A stretch of 16,313 nucleotides of DNA from CAYLSO01 sp964386525 (GTDB taxonomy: Bacteria; Eisenbacteria; RBG-16-71-46; DASYSL01). The notes under the pieces are model-generated. The model made no database searches and was not told the origin of the DNA. It saw nothing but the letters and a program-made list of their open reading frames with translations. The position numbers were made by a program, and so were the translations under genes. Shown here in pieces: positions 5,829 to 13,850 of this stretch. Each line of letters opens with the position of its first letter. Position 1 is the first letter of the stretch. The stretch covers positions 1-16,313 of the forward strand of contig CAYLSO010000193.1 in assembly GCA_964386525.1 (NCBI GenBank), written 5' to 3'.

Positions 5829-8800
5829 CGCGTCTCCTGCAGCCGCCGCAGGTAGCTCTCGACCTGGTCGCGGTACTCCGAGGGGTAGCGCTCGGCGCGG
5901 GCGCGCAGCAGATCGCGGGGCGCGCGCTCGCGCCCCCCGGTGAGCGAGCCGGGCAGCTCGGCCGGCGGCACACGGACCGCCTCCTCGCCGCTGCGCGATT
6001 CGCGCCGCTCGTCGAACTCGCGGCGGTTCACCGAGCGCTGCGCGTCGAGCAGGCGCGACAGGATGCGGTTCTGGCGGTCGCTGACCTCGCCGTCGAGGCG
6101 ACGGTCGCGCAGGCTGCGGGCCACCTCCTCCATGTCGCGCTTGGCCTCTTCCAGCCGGCCGAGCGCGTCCCCCTCGCCCTGCTTGCCCTGCGCCTCCTCG
6201 ATGCCGCGGCGGATGGCCTCCTGGCGCGCCGCCAGCTGCTCGAGGGTCGCCTGGTCGCCGGCGGCCAGCCGCTGCTGCTGTGTGAGGCGGTCGATGAGCG
6301 ACTGCGTGTCCTGGTTGAGCTGCTGCTGCTGGCCCGTGAGGCCCTGCATCTCGGAGCCGGCCTGGCTCTTGTCGCCGGACCGCCCACCGCTGTTCTGCCC
6401 GTCCTGGCACATCGACTTCTCGGCGTCGCGCAGCTCGATCACCGCCTGGTTGAACGCCGAGGACGCGGCGCGCCCTTCGGCCTCACCCTGCTCTTCCTGG
6501 CCCGCCGAGAACGACTGCTCGGAGCGGCCGAGCTTCTCGAGCGCCTGCCCGAGGGCGCCCTGGGCGCGCGGCGGCAGGAACGGCGTGCGCTTGCCCAGGT
6601 CCATGAGATCGTCGGCGACGCGCTCGGCGCCCTCGCGCAGGTCCTGCTGCTGCTGCGCCCGCCGCCGCGCCTCGCCGCCCTCGGCCAGCGCCTGCTCCTG
6701 CCGCTGCGACAGGTCCACGAGGTCCTGCGCCGAACGTCGCACCGCCTCGGCCAGACGCCGCTGGCCCTCCTGGCTCATCTCCTCCTGGGCGCGCGCCAGC
6801 CGTTGCGCCACCTGCTGCAGGGACTGCTGGGCGCGCGACGCCGACTGCCGCGCGCGCGAGCCCTGCGCCTGCCGCATCTCCTGCGCCGACTGCTGCAGGG
6901 CCGGCTGCGCCTGCTGGGCGAGGGTCTGGGCGCTCTCCTGCGTCTCGCGCGCCGTCTTCTCGTCGCGGCTCTCCCGCAGGTCGCGGGTCAGCTCCTCGAG
7001 GTCCTTGGCGAGCTGCTCGGTCTCGCGCGCCGCCTGCTCCTGCGCGGCCGCCAGGGGCTCGCGCTCCTCGGCGGAACGGGCCCGCTCGAGGCGCTCCTCC
7101 ATGGCCGCCTCGCGCCGCGCCAGCTCCTCGGCCCGCCGCGCCGCCGACTCGAGCTTCTCCTCCTGGCGGATGCGCTTGAGCAGCGCCAGCGTGCGCTCGA
7201 GATTCTTGAGCAGCTCGTCCTGCGCGTTCTGCAGCTGGCGCAGATTCGCCTCGAGCTTGCGCGGGTCCACCTCGCGCAGCGACTCCTGCAGGCGTCGGAT
7301 GGCGTCCTTCAGCTCCGGCGTCTGCAGCTCCGCCACCAGCTTGGAGATCTCCTGCAGCTTCTCGAGGACGTCCTCGCGGAACGCCTGGTGCTCGGCCGCC
7401 TGGCGGCTGGCCTCCTCGAGCTGGCGCGTCACCTCCTGCATCTTCTGCGAGATCTCCGCCTGGCGCTCGGCCGCCTCCTTGGCCGCCTGCCGCTGCTCCC
7501 ACGCCGCCGCGCCACGGCGGTCGCGCGGGTCCGGCTGCAGCTCGCGGCGCGCTTCTTCCACCTGCCGGCTCAGCTCGCGCGCCTCGGTGAGCGCCTTCTC
7601 CAGACGCTCGGCCGCCGCGGCCTGCTTCTCCTCGATGCCCTCGTACACCTCGGAGAGCGTCGGGAAGCGCACCACGAAGCGCGCGCTGCGCGTCGTCTTG
7701 GGCCCGCTGACGCGGTCGTTGTCGCGCACCTCGAGCACGAAGGAAGCGCTCTGGCCCGGCAAGAGCCCCAGCGGGCTCACGTCCCACTCGGCCCGCGCCG
7801 CCGCGTCGCGCGGCTCGTCCGGCCAGCGCGCCAGCGGCACGCGGCCGCCGGGAGCGTCCTCGCGCTCGTAGAGCAGCGCCAGATCGGTGAGGCCGAAGTC
7901 GTCGGAGGCGGAGACGGCGAGGTCGATGCGCTGCCCGGCCGGCAGGTCGAGGTCACCGGCGGGCAGGATGACGGCGAGCAGCGGCGAGCGGTCGGGCACC
8001 GCTTCGGTGCGGAAGGCGAGGCGCTCGACGCGGCCGGCGGCGCGCACGGCGATCTCGTAGGGGCCGTCGCGGGTCACCGTCGTCTCGGCCACCCAGCGCC
8101 GAGCACCGTCGGCGCGCCACGCCGAGCCCAGCGTCCAGCTCACCGCGTCGACGCTGCGGTCGAGGTTCAGCGCCACCGTGGCCCGCGTGCCCTTGAGGGC
8201 CACCAGATCGGCGCGCGTGGCCGCCTGGGTCTCGGCCGGCAGGCGCGTGTAGGCGGGGTAGCGGTAGGTGATCTCGAAGGAGACGGGTGTGGCGCTGCCC
8301 GACAGGCTGACGCGGTAGGTCGGGCTCGTCCGGCCCGCGGCTTCGACGAAGTACTCGCCGGGCGCGGCCACGGCCTCGACCGCGGCCTGGTAGGCGCGGC
8401 CGGCGCCCGCCGCGCCCGGCCCCGGCCCCGCTGGAGCTCCCGGCGCCATGCGCAGCCGCCGCTCCCGCCCGAGCGAGCGGTAGACCAGCGTCGGCGCGGC
8501 CTCCGAGCCCAGCACGCGGGCGCCCACCGCCAGCGTGGCGCCCGGCGCCAGCGTGATGTCCCCGGGCCACACCGCGAGCCCAACCGCTGCCGCGTGCGCC
8601 GCCCCGGGGTGGAGCAGCGACCAGACCGAGCGCCGCATCGCGTCGGGCGCGAGAGCCAAGGCCGCGGCCCACAGCACCGCCACCGCCACCAGCGCGCGGC
8701 CCCAGGCGCGCGGCACGGCGCGCGGGGCGAGGGCGGCGAAGTCGGCGGCGCGCGAGCGTTCTTCCGCCTGCGCCACCGCGGCGGCCGCCAGATCGCGCGA

Positions 8801-9175
8801 AGTGCCCCCCGGCGAGCGGCGCGCGCCGGCGGCCACCGGCGCCAACTCGAGCGCGTTGACCAGCAGCGAGCGCAGCTCGGGCAGGCGGCTCTCGGCGAGG
8901 CGGGCGAAGCGCGGCAGGTCGGGGCGGCGCATCCACGGCACGGCGAGGAACCAGACCGCGGAGCCGGCGAGCGCCAGTGCGGCGCCGGCGGCGAGCGGCA
9001 AGAGCAGATGCGGCGAGCCGGCGAACCCGGCGCCCGCCAGGACCACGGCAAGCCCGGCCGCGCCGGCCGCGGCGAGCGAGCGCACCGCGCCGGCCGCCAG
9101 CCGGCGGGCGATCCAGTGCGCCCGCCCGCGGCGCAGGCGGCTCTCGAGCTGCGCGATGATCTCGCTCAGGGGCAT
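5825..9175 (-). CDS. DUF4175-family large membrane protein with long coiled coil
   Basis: A 1116-residue protein. Two membrane helices lie near residues 30-52 and 56-79 and a third near 158-176. A beta-rich, probably periplasmic region to about residue 505 follows, with the family-like sequences ITYRYPAYTRLP (302-313) and SASDDFGLTDLALLYE (422-437). From about 510 to 1030 runs an extremely long Gln/Glu/Arg/Ala coiled coil. The end carries NRILSRLLDAQRSVNRREF (1036-1054) and YPSEYRDQVESYLRRL (1097-1112), both recognisable from DUF4175 proteins. The ATG at 9175 has GAGAGG about 9 bases before it. The gene follows DUF4159 by 90 bases and overlaps the TPR gene. In other genomes DUF4175 often travels with MoxR/DUF58/BatA-type genes, which are absent here. 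It is likely a structural envelope protein; its activity is unknown. Confidence 0.9.
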   Translation of the reverse strand: MPLSEIIAQLESRLRRGRAHWIARRLAAGAVRSLAAAGAAGLAVVLAGAGFAGSPHLLLPLAAGAALALAGSAVWFLAVPWMRRPDLPRFARLAESRLPELRSLLVNALELAPVAAGARRSPGGTSRDLAAAAVAQAEERSRAADFAALAPRAVPRAWGRALVAVAVLWAAALALAPDAMRRSVWSLLHPGAAHAAAVGLAVWPGDITLAPGATLAVGARVLGSEAAPTLVYRSLGRERRLRMAPGAPAGPGPGAAGAGRAYQAAVEAVAAPGEYFVEAAGRTSPTYRVSLSGSATPVSFEITYRYPAYTRLPAETQAATRADLVALKGTRATVALNLDRSVDAVSWTLGSAWRADGARRWVAETTVTRDGPYEIAVRAAGRVERLAFRTEAVPDRSPLLAVILPAGDLDLPAGQRIDLAVSASDDFGLTDLALLYEREDAPGGRVPLARWPDEPRDAAARAEWDVSPLGLLPGQSASFVLEVRDNDRVSGPKTTRSARFVVRFPTLSEVYEGIEEKQAAAAERLEKALTEARELSRQVEEARRELQPDPRDRRGAAAWEQRQAAKEAAERQAEISQKMQEVTRQLEEASRQAAEHQAFREDVLEKLQEISKLVAELQTPELKDAIRRLQESLREVDPRKLEANLRQLQNAQDELLKNLERTLALLKRIRQEEKLESAARRAEELARREAAMEERLERARSAEEREPLAAAQEQAARETEQLAKDLEELTRDLRESRDEKTARETQESAQTLAQQAQPALQQSAQEMRQAQGSRARQSASRAQQSLQQVAQRLARAQEEMSQEGQRRLAEAVRRSAQDLVDLSQRQEQALAEGGEARRRAQQQQDLREGAERVADDLMDLGKRTPFLPPRAQGALGQALEKLGRSEQSFSAGQEEQGEAEGRAASSAFNQAVIELRDAEKSMCQDGQNSGGRSGDKSQAGSEMQGLTGQQQQLNQDTQSLIDRLTQQQRLAAGDQATLEQLAARQEAIRRGIEEAQGKQGEGDALGRLEEAKRDMEEVARSLRDRRLDGEVSDRQNRILSRLLDAQRSVNRREFDERRESRSGEEAVRVPPAELPGSLTGGRERAPRDLLRARAERYPSEYRDQVESYLRRLQETR

Positions 9176-9265
9176 GCTACGGCACCTCTCGGGGGACGCC
9201 GCCGCGACCGCCGCGCCGGAGGCTTCGCAGTCCGCGCGCCGGGCGGCCGCGCCGGCGCGCCGCGC

Positions 9266-10030
9266 TCAATGCGACAGGACGTAGGAGACGATGTTGAGGC
9301 CCATGCGCAGCGCCTGCTCACGCTTCTCGGGGGGATCGGGATGCGTGCCCTCGTCCTCCATGCCGTCGCTCAGATCGGTGTCAAAAGTATACAGCACCGC
9401 GATGCGGCCATCGTGGAAGAGGGCGAAGGCGCGCGCCGGGCCGCCGTCATGTTCGTGAACTTTCGGCAAACCCCGGGGGAATTCGTACACCTGGCGGAAG
9501 AGCGGATGGCCGAAGGGCAGCTCGACGAGTTCGGACTCGGGAAACACGCGTCGCAGTTCGCGCCGGAAAGAGGCGTCGATGCCGTAGTCGTCGTCGCACC
9601 ACAGGAAACCGCCGCCGGTGAGGTAGGCGCGCAGCCGCTCGACCTCCGCGGCGGTGAACTTCACGTTGCCGTGGCCGCACATATAGAGCAGCGGGTGGCG
9701 GAACAGGGCCTCGTCCAGCGGCGTGACGACGGCCGCTTCCCCGCCGGCGACGGGGACGCCGAGCCGGTCGTGCGCGGCGGCGAGCAGGTTCTGGAGGCTG
9801 GTCTGGTTGCCGTACCAGTCGCCGCCCCCGCCGTACTTGAGGCGCGCGATGGTGAAGGCGGAGGGCTGACTGCCGGGGGCGGCGGCCGCCACGACCGCGG
9901 CGGGGCCGGCGCCCAGCGCCAGGACCAGGGCCAGGACAGGCACCAGGGCGAGCCCCCGAGAGGGGGCCGCCGCGACGGCCGGGGCCGCGACGGCACGGCC
10001 GGGAAAGCGAATCGGGGCGCGAGACATCAC
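9266..10030 (-). CDS. DUF4159 domain protein, exported
   Basis: A 254-residue protein with a long N-terminal signal (hydrophobic core about residues 27-50, Ala-rich, processing likely near AAAAPG). The DUF4159 domain follows. It opens with RLKYGGGGDWYGNQTSL (63-79) and contains PLLYMCGHGNVKF (113-125), YLTGGGFLWCDDDYG (136-150), ELPFGHPLF and the closing VLYTFDTDLSDGMED. The family is predicted to share the class I glutamine-amidotransferase-like fold; Cys145 in GGGFLWC is at a nucleophile-elbow-like place, but catalysis is unproven. The start is GTG at 10030 or the ATG immediately after it (10027). There is no clear Shine-Dalgarno, and a -10 box lies so close that the message could be leaderless. 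It heads the DUF4159-DUF4175-TPR-AsnB-like unit. Confidence 0.88.
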   Translation of the reverse strand: MMSRAPIRFPGRAVAAPAVAAAPSRGLALVPVLALVLALGAGPAAVVAAAAPGSQPSAFTIARLKYGGGGDWYGNQTSLQNLLAAAHDRLGVPVAGGEAAVVTPLDEALFRHPLLYMCGHGNVKFTAAEVERLRAYLTGGGFLWCDDDYGIDASFRRELRRVFPESELVELPFGHPLFRQVYEFPRGLPKVHEHDGGPARAFALFHDGRIAVLYTFDTDLSDGMEDEGTHPDPPEKREQALRMGLNIVSYVLSH

Positions 10031-10040
10031 GCCCCGATTC
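10009..10040. repeat. Inverted repeat straddling the DUF4159 start codon
   Basis: GAATCGGGGCG (10009-10019) and CGCCCCGATTC (10030-10040) form a perfect 11-bp stem with a 10-base loop. The GTG/ATG start codons lie at the stem edge and in the loop. In a transcript beginning upstream of 10040 this hairpin would enclose the start region. In one beginning near 10030, half the stem would be missing. Confidence 0.75.
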
Positions 10041-10066
10041 TACTCGCCGCGCCGCGCCCGGTTCCA
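10037..10066 (-). promoter_or_regulatory. Possible promoter at the DUF4159 start (leaderless)
   Basis: The minus strand has TAGAAT (10042-10037), the same -10 word as the DUF948 promoter, six bases before the GTG/ATG. A weak -35 candidate, TGGAAC (10066-10061), lies 18 bases upstream. Transcription would begin at or within a few bases of the start codon, which fits the missing ribosome binding site. The weak -35 keeps this tentative. Confidence 0.45.
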
Positions 10067-10091
10067 GGCGCCGCCGTCCCGCCCCGCGGGC

Positions 10092-10928
10092 TCAAGGCGT
10101 ACAGGGCGGCTCGGCATCCAGCGGGTCGCAGACGAAGATCTGACGGTCGCTGCGGCCGATGATGCGCGAGTCCGCGTCGATGGCCAGGACCGTCCAGAAG
10201 AAGGTGCTGGGCGACAGCGGCACTTCCTGGAACACCGTCCCGGCGTGGCTGCCGAGCTGGTAGTTCGCCGCGCCGTTCGGCGGCGTGAGGCCGAAGAAGA
10301 ACACCCGCCTGTCGGTGCGAACGATCTCGATGGCGTAGCGCACCGCCCCCGCGACCGGCTCCCAGACCATGAGCGGCAGCGAGTCGGTCGCGCTGGTATC
10401 GATGGGGCAGACCGTCAGGAAGCTGCCGGCCAGCAGATCATCGACCTCGCCGGGCGGGACGGTCGCGGTGTTGGTGAGCGGCGAGAACGACGACTCCTTG
10501 CCCTGCACGGTCGCGCGGCCCATGTAGACGCGGGGCTGGGTCGGGTCCCACTCGCGGTCCGTCGCCGTGTAGGTCTCGTAGCCCTGGTTGTAGGTGCCGA
10601 TGAAGTTGCTGACGTAGTCGTTCGCCGTAGCGAAGCCGCCGCCCCCGACCTGGCGGTAGAGCCGGTAGCCGTCGGCGACCGTGCGGTCGAGGACCACGGC
10701 CTGCACGACCGGGACGCTGGTCTCCGGGTCCACGGCCTCCTCGACCACCTCCACCACCAGGACGTTGTCCTGGGCGGCGACCCCCACGGGCGTGAAGCCG
10801 ACGGGCAGGTCCCCGCCGTTGCGCCCGCAGCCCGCAGCGGCCAGCGCCAGGACGATCGCCGCCACCGTCGCGGCGGACAATGCCGATCTTCCCTCGTCAC
10901 CCTGCTGCACGACCGGATTCTTGCGCAT
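10092..10928 (-). CDS. Secreted lipoprotein of unknown function
   Basis: A 278-residue protein. It has a charged start (MRKN), a hydrophobic segment (about residues 20-34) and a lipobox-like AAAGC with the lipid-carrying Cys near residue 34, then a Gly/Asn linker. The lipobox has Ala rather than Leu at -3, so lipidation is likely but not certain. The mature part is beta-rich and resembles fibronectin-type-III modules: YRLYRQVG, YETYTATDREW and GKESSFSPLTNTATVPPG, then a second unit around MVWEPVAGAVRYAIEIV to FWTVLAIDADS. No enzyme motif is seen. The ATG at 10928 has GAGGAG about 5 bases before it. The open frame extends upstream inside secF, but that part is a shadow. It lies 59 bases after secF and 61 before DUF4159, all on one strand. 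Confidence 0.85.
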   Translation of the reverse strand: MRKNPVVQQGDEGRSALSAATVAAIVLALAAAGCGRNGGDLPVGFTPVGVAAQDNVLVVEVVEEAVDPETSVPVVQAVVLDRTVADGYRLYRQVGGGGFATANDYVSNFIGTYNQGYETYTATDREWDPTQPRVYMGRATVQGKESSFSPLTNTATVPPGEVDDLLAGSFLTVCPIDTSATDSLPLMVWEPVAGAVRYAIEIVRTDRRVFFFGLTPPNGAANYQLGSHAGTVFQEVPLSPSTFFWTVLAIDADSRIIGRSDRQIFVCDPLDAEPPCTP

Positions 10929-10946
10929 GGACTCCTCGGCTTCGTC

Positions 10947-10965
10947 GCCGCTTCCCGGGAGCGGC
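10947..10965 (-). other. Hairpin between secF and the lipoprotein gene
   Basis: GCCGCT (10947-10952) pairs with AGCGGC (10960-10965) around a 7-base loop, in the 59-base spacer just before the lipoprotein ribosome binding site. It has no T-run. It could stabilise the secDF end of a shared mRNA or reduce read-through. Confidence 0.35.
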
Positions 10966-10987
10966 TCCGGCATCCGCCGCGCGGCCG

Positions 10988-11908
10988 CTAAGCCGCCCGG
11001 GCCCGCGCCGGCTTGCGCCGGCGGTCGTACAAGTTCCACATCTCGAGAGCGAGTGCGGAAGCCACGTAGATGGAGGAATAGGTGCCGAAGACCACGCCCA
11101 CGACCATGGCCAGGGCGAAGTCGTTGATCACCTCTCCGCCGAAAAAGTAAAGCGCGACGGAGGACAGGAAGACGGTGAACGCCGTGATGATGGTGCGCGA
11201 CAGGGTCTCGTTGATGGCGATGTCGAAGGCCCGCGCGTGGGTCTCCTTGGAGAGCGTCTTCATGCGCTCGCGGATGCGGTCGAAGACCACGATCGTGTCG
11301 TTGATCGAGTAGCCGGCCAGGGTCAGCAGCGCGGCCACCACGGTGAGGCTCATCTCGCGGCCGGCGAAGCACAGGATGCCGAAGACGATGACCACGTCGT
11401 GGAACAGCGAGATCACGGCGCCGACCGCGAACTTGAACTCGTAGCGGAAGCCGACGTAGACGAGGATGCCCAGGAGCGAGCCGAGGATGGCCCACACGGC
11501 CTTCCCCGCCAGCTCGCCGCCCACCTTGGGCCCCACCGTCTCCTCGCGCCGCAGCTCCACGGCGGTGCCGGGGAAGCGGGCCTCGAGGGCGGCCTTGATG
11601 CGGGTGAACGCGTCGGCGCTGCCCTGCTTGGCGAAGCGCAGGAGGAACTCGTCGCCCCCGCCCGTGCTCTGGATCTCGGCGCCGGCCAGGCCCAGGCCGT
11701 CGAGCGTCTTGCGCACGTCCTCCACCGGCAGCACCCGGCTCGCCTGGATCTGCAGCAGCGTGCCGCCGGCGAAGTCCACCGACATCTTGGGGCCGCCGTT
11801 GACCAGCACCCAGGCGAGGGTGGCGAGGAGCAGCGCGCCGGAGAACATGTAGGCGTACCTGCGCGCCCTCATGAAGGGGATGTCGGTTCCGATCAGAAGC
11901 TGGAGCAT
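10988..11908 (-). CDS. secF: Protein translocase subunit SecF
   Basis: A 306-residue protein of normal SecF length. Membrane helix 1 (about residues 18-37) is followed by the SVDFAGGTLLQIQ motif (43-55) that opens the periplasmic domain, then five more helices from about residue 137 onward. These include GYSINDTIVVFDRIRE (199-214), whose Asp204 belongs to the conserved charged set used for proton-driven export, and NETLSRTIITAFT (233-245). It pairs with SecD at the SecYEG channel to pull proteins across the inner membrane late in export. It starts 46 bases after secD. ATG 11908 keeps the family's usual N-terminus (LLIGTDIPFMRARRYA), though its Shine-Dalgarno is weak. Confidence 0.97.
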   Translation of the reverse strand: MLQLLIGTDIPFMRARRYAYMFSGALLLATLAWVLVNGGPKMSVDFAGGTLLQIQASRVLPVEDVRKTLDGLGLAGAEIQSTGGGDEFLLRFAKQGSADAFTRIKAALEARFPGTAVELRREETVGPKVGGELAGKAVWAILGSLLGILVYVGFRYEFKFAVGAVISLFHDVVIVFGILCFAGREMSLTVVAALLTLAGYSINDTIVVFDRIRERMKTLSKETHARAFDIAINETLSRTIITAFTVFLSSVALYFFGGEVINDFALAMVVGVVFGTYSSIYVASALALEMWNLYDRRRKPARARAA

Positions 11909-11954
11909 GCGTTCTTTCCCGGGCTGCCGCGCGACCCGCGCGCCGGCCGCCCCG

Positions 11955-13517
11955 CTAGATGCTGAGCTTGTTCAGCGTGCGCCGGTGCAGGATGAAGTCG
12001 TAGACCATGCGCGTGAACAACACCGCCGTGAACATGTTGGCGATCAAGCCGACCGCCAGCGTCACCGCGAAGCCCCGGATCGGCCCGGTCCCGAACTGGA
12101 ACAGGAAGGCCGCCGAGATGAGCGTCGTCAGGTTGGAGTCGAGGATCGTGCGGAAGGCGCGGTCGTAGCCCGTGGCGACGGCCGCGCGCACCGTCTTGCC
12201 GCCGCGCAGCTCCTCGCGGATACGCTCCAGGATGAGCACGTTGGCGTCCACCGCCATGCCCACGGTCAGCGCGATGCCGGCGATGCCCGGCAGCGTGAGC
12301 GTGGCGCGGAAGCCGGCCAGCCAGGCCATGATGTAGAGCACGTTGAGGAGCATCGCGGCGATGGCGAGGGCCCCCGAGATCCGGTAGTAGACCAGCATGA
12401 AGAGGACGACCGCGAGGGCGCCGTAGAGCCCGGCCTGCAGGCCGTTGCGGATCGAATCCTGGCCGAGCGACGGGCCCACCGTGCGCTCCTCGATGATGCT
12501 CACCGGCGCCGGCAGGCTGCCGGCCTCGAGCACCACCGCCAGGTCCTTGGCCTGCTCGGGCGTGAAGCGGCCGGAGATGCTGGCCGTGCCGCCGGGGATG
12601 CGCTCGTTGATGCGCGGCGCCGAGTTGACCGTCTGGTCGAGCACGATGGCGAGCAGGCGGCCGACGTTGGCGTTGGTCACCTGCGCGAAGCGGCCGGCGG
12701 CGCGCGGCGTGAGCCGCAGGGAGACCTCCCATTTGCCGGGCTGGCTGGGATTCATCTGCGCGAAGGCGCTGGCCACCGACTCGCCGGTCAGCTCGGGCTC
12801 GTTCTTGAGCACGTAGAGCGAGAAGCCGGTGCGGCCGCCGGCGCCTTCGTCCTCGGTGCTCCACGCCAGGCGCGAGTCCGGCGGGATGATCGAGTCGGCC
12901 TCGGCGAGCAGGCGCTTCACGGTGGGCACGTCGGCCGGGAGCAAGAAGCCGTAGCCCGGGCCGGCGTCCATGAAGTGCGAGGTCAGCGGCTTCTGCGCCA
13001 GGCTGCTGTCCACCTGCAGGCGCCCGGCGGCGACGCGCCCCGCCAGGAATGCGTCGATGCGGTCGAAGAGGAACTGGGCCTCCTCGGGCGTGCGCACCAG
13101 GTTGAACTCGAGCAGGGCGGTCTGGCCGATGAGGTCCTTGGCGCGCTGCGCGTCGTGCAGGCCGGGGAGCTGGACGACGATGCGGTCGAGGCCCTGCTTC
13201 TGGATGAGCGGCTCGGCGACGCCGAACTGGTCGATGCGGTTGCGGATGACCAGGATGGCGCGGTCCACGGCGCGGTCGGCCTCGGTGCCGCTCAGCCGCG
13301 AACGGTCCACCTCCATCACCAGGTGCAGGCCGCCTTGCAGGTCGAGGCCCAGGGGGATCGCCTTCTCGCGCAACTTGGCGACGGGCGAGTCCTTCGGGGC
13401 CGCGATCCGCTCCGCGAACGGCACGCTGTAGAAGCGCAGAGAGGGGAACAGATAGAAGATGGACACGAGTGTGGCGACCACCACGCTCACGAGCTTCCAC
13501 GTTTCGCTACGGTTCAT
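11955..13517 (-). CDS. secD: Protein translocase subunit SecD
   Basis: A 520-residue protein of typical SecD length. An N-terminal membrane helix lies at about residues 8-25. The P1 head opens with IPLGLDLQGGLHLVMEVD (54-71), and FTPEQAKDLAVVLEAGSLPAP and EERTVGPSLGQDSI (344-357) precede the C-terminal five-helix membrane block. That block includes TVGMAVDANVLILERIREE (418-436); Asp424 corresponds to the functional Asp of GMAVDANVLI in E. coli SecD. I chose ATG 13517 because the protein then begins with the usual short N-terminus and helix; the frame extends to 13631, but that part is Pro/Ser-rich and lies next to the promoter. The usual yajC neighbour is not upstream. It is the first gene of the long leftward block. 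Confidence 0.97.
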   Translation of the reverse strand: MNRSETWKLVSVVVATLVSIFYLFPSLRFYSVPFAERIAAPKDSPVAKLREKAIPLGLDLQGGLHLVMEVDRSRLSGTEADRAVDRAILVIRNRIDQFGVAEPLIQKQGLDRIVVQLPGLHDAQRAKDLIGQTALLEFNLVRTPEEAQFLFDRIDAFLAGRVAAGRLQVDSSLAQKPLTSHFMDAGPGYGFLLPADVPTVKRLLAEADSIIPPDSRLAWSTEDEGAGGRTGFSLYVLKNEPELTGESVASAFAQMNPSQPGKWEVSLRLTPRAAGRFAQVTNANVGRLLAIVLDQTVNSAPRINERIPGGTASISGRFTPEQAKDLAVVLEAGSLPAPVSIIEERTVGPSLGQDSIRNGLQAGLYGALAVVLFMLVYYRISGALAIAAMLLNVLYIMAWLAGFRATLTLPGIAGIALTVGMAVDANVLILERIREELRGGKTVRAAVATGYDRAFRTILDSNLTTLISAAFLFQFGTGPIRGFAVTLAVGLIANMFTAVLFTRMVYDFILHRRTLNKLSI

Positions 13518-13629
13518 TCCCCGGGGTCCCGATTCTGTTGTCGAAGATGGCGGAGGCCGGGAGGACGGCCCGGGCGATTCCCGGCGCCCGTCCACCCCCG
13601 ATTTCGGACGGCAGCCAAACCGAATCGCC

Positions 13630-13659
13630 AAGCTACGCGCCCGGGGGCAGGGGTGTCAA
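13630..13659 (-). promoter_or_regulatory. Probable promoter of secD
   Basis: The minus strand has a perfect -35 TTGACA (13659-13654), then 18 bases, then TAGCTT (13635-13630). The -10 matches the consensus at its T-A start and final T only. The predicted start near 13623 gives a leader of about 105 bases before the secD ATG. Confidence 0.6.
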
Positions 13660-13751
13660 TCCCCGTGCCCCAGCGCCGTTTACCCGCGCCGACCGCGCGC
13701 GCCGCGAAGGCCGCGGAGCCGCCGCCGTTGCGCCTCGCGCCGGCCGCCCCG

Positions 13752-13782
13752 GCAAACGGCAAGGTGTGGGCGTTGGCTTTTT
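13752..13782 (+). terminator. Possible rightward terminator in the divergent region
   Basis: GCAAACG (13752-13758) and CGTTGGC (13771-13777) form a 7-bp stem with one mismatch, followed directly by TTTTT (13778-13782). No rightward gene is seen just upstream, so it might block transcripts running antisense to secD, or be chance. Confidence 0.3.
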
Positions 13783-13850
13783 CCCCCAGCCCGTGCGGGT
13801 TTCGGCGCGGCTCGCCGCGCCAGCCGGGGCAACCCGTTCCCGCGCATGGC

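Noticed and set aside
6803..10162. A 1119-codon rightward open frame opposite DUF4175 and DUF4159
   Set aside because: It is antisense to two well-supported genes, rich in Arg/Leu/Gly with no domain or ribosome binding site; such frames are expected at this GC content.
10929..11495. N-terminal extension of the lipoprotein frame
   Set aside because: It lies out of frame within secF; the ATG at 10928 has a good ribosome binding site and a signal peptide follows.
13518..13631. N-terminal extension of SecD
   Set aside because: Pro/Ser/Arg-rich and unlike any SecD N-terminus; it would begin next to the predicted -10 box at 13635-13630.
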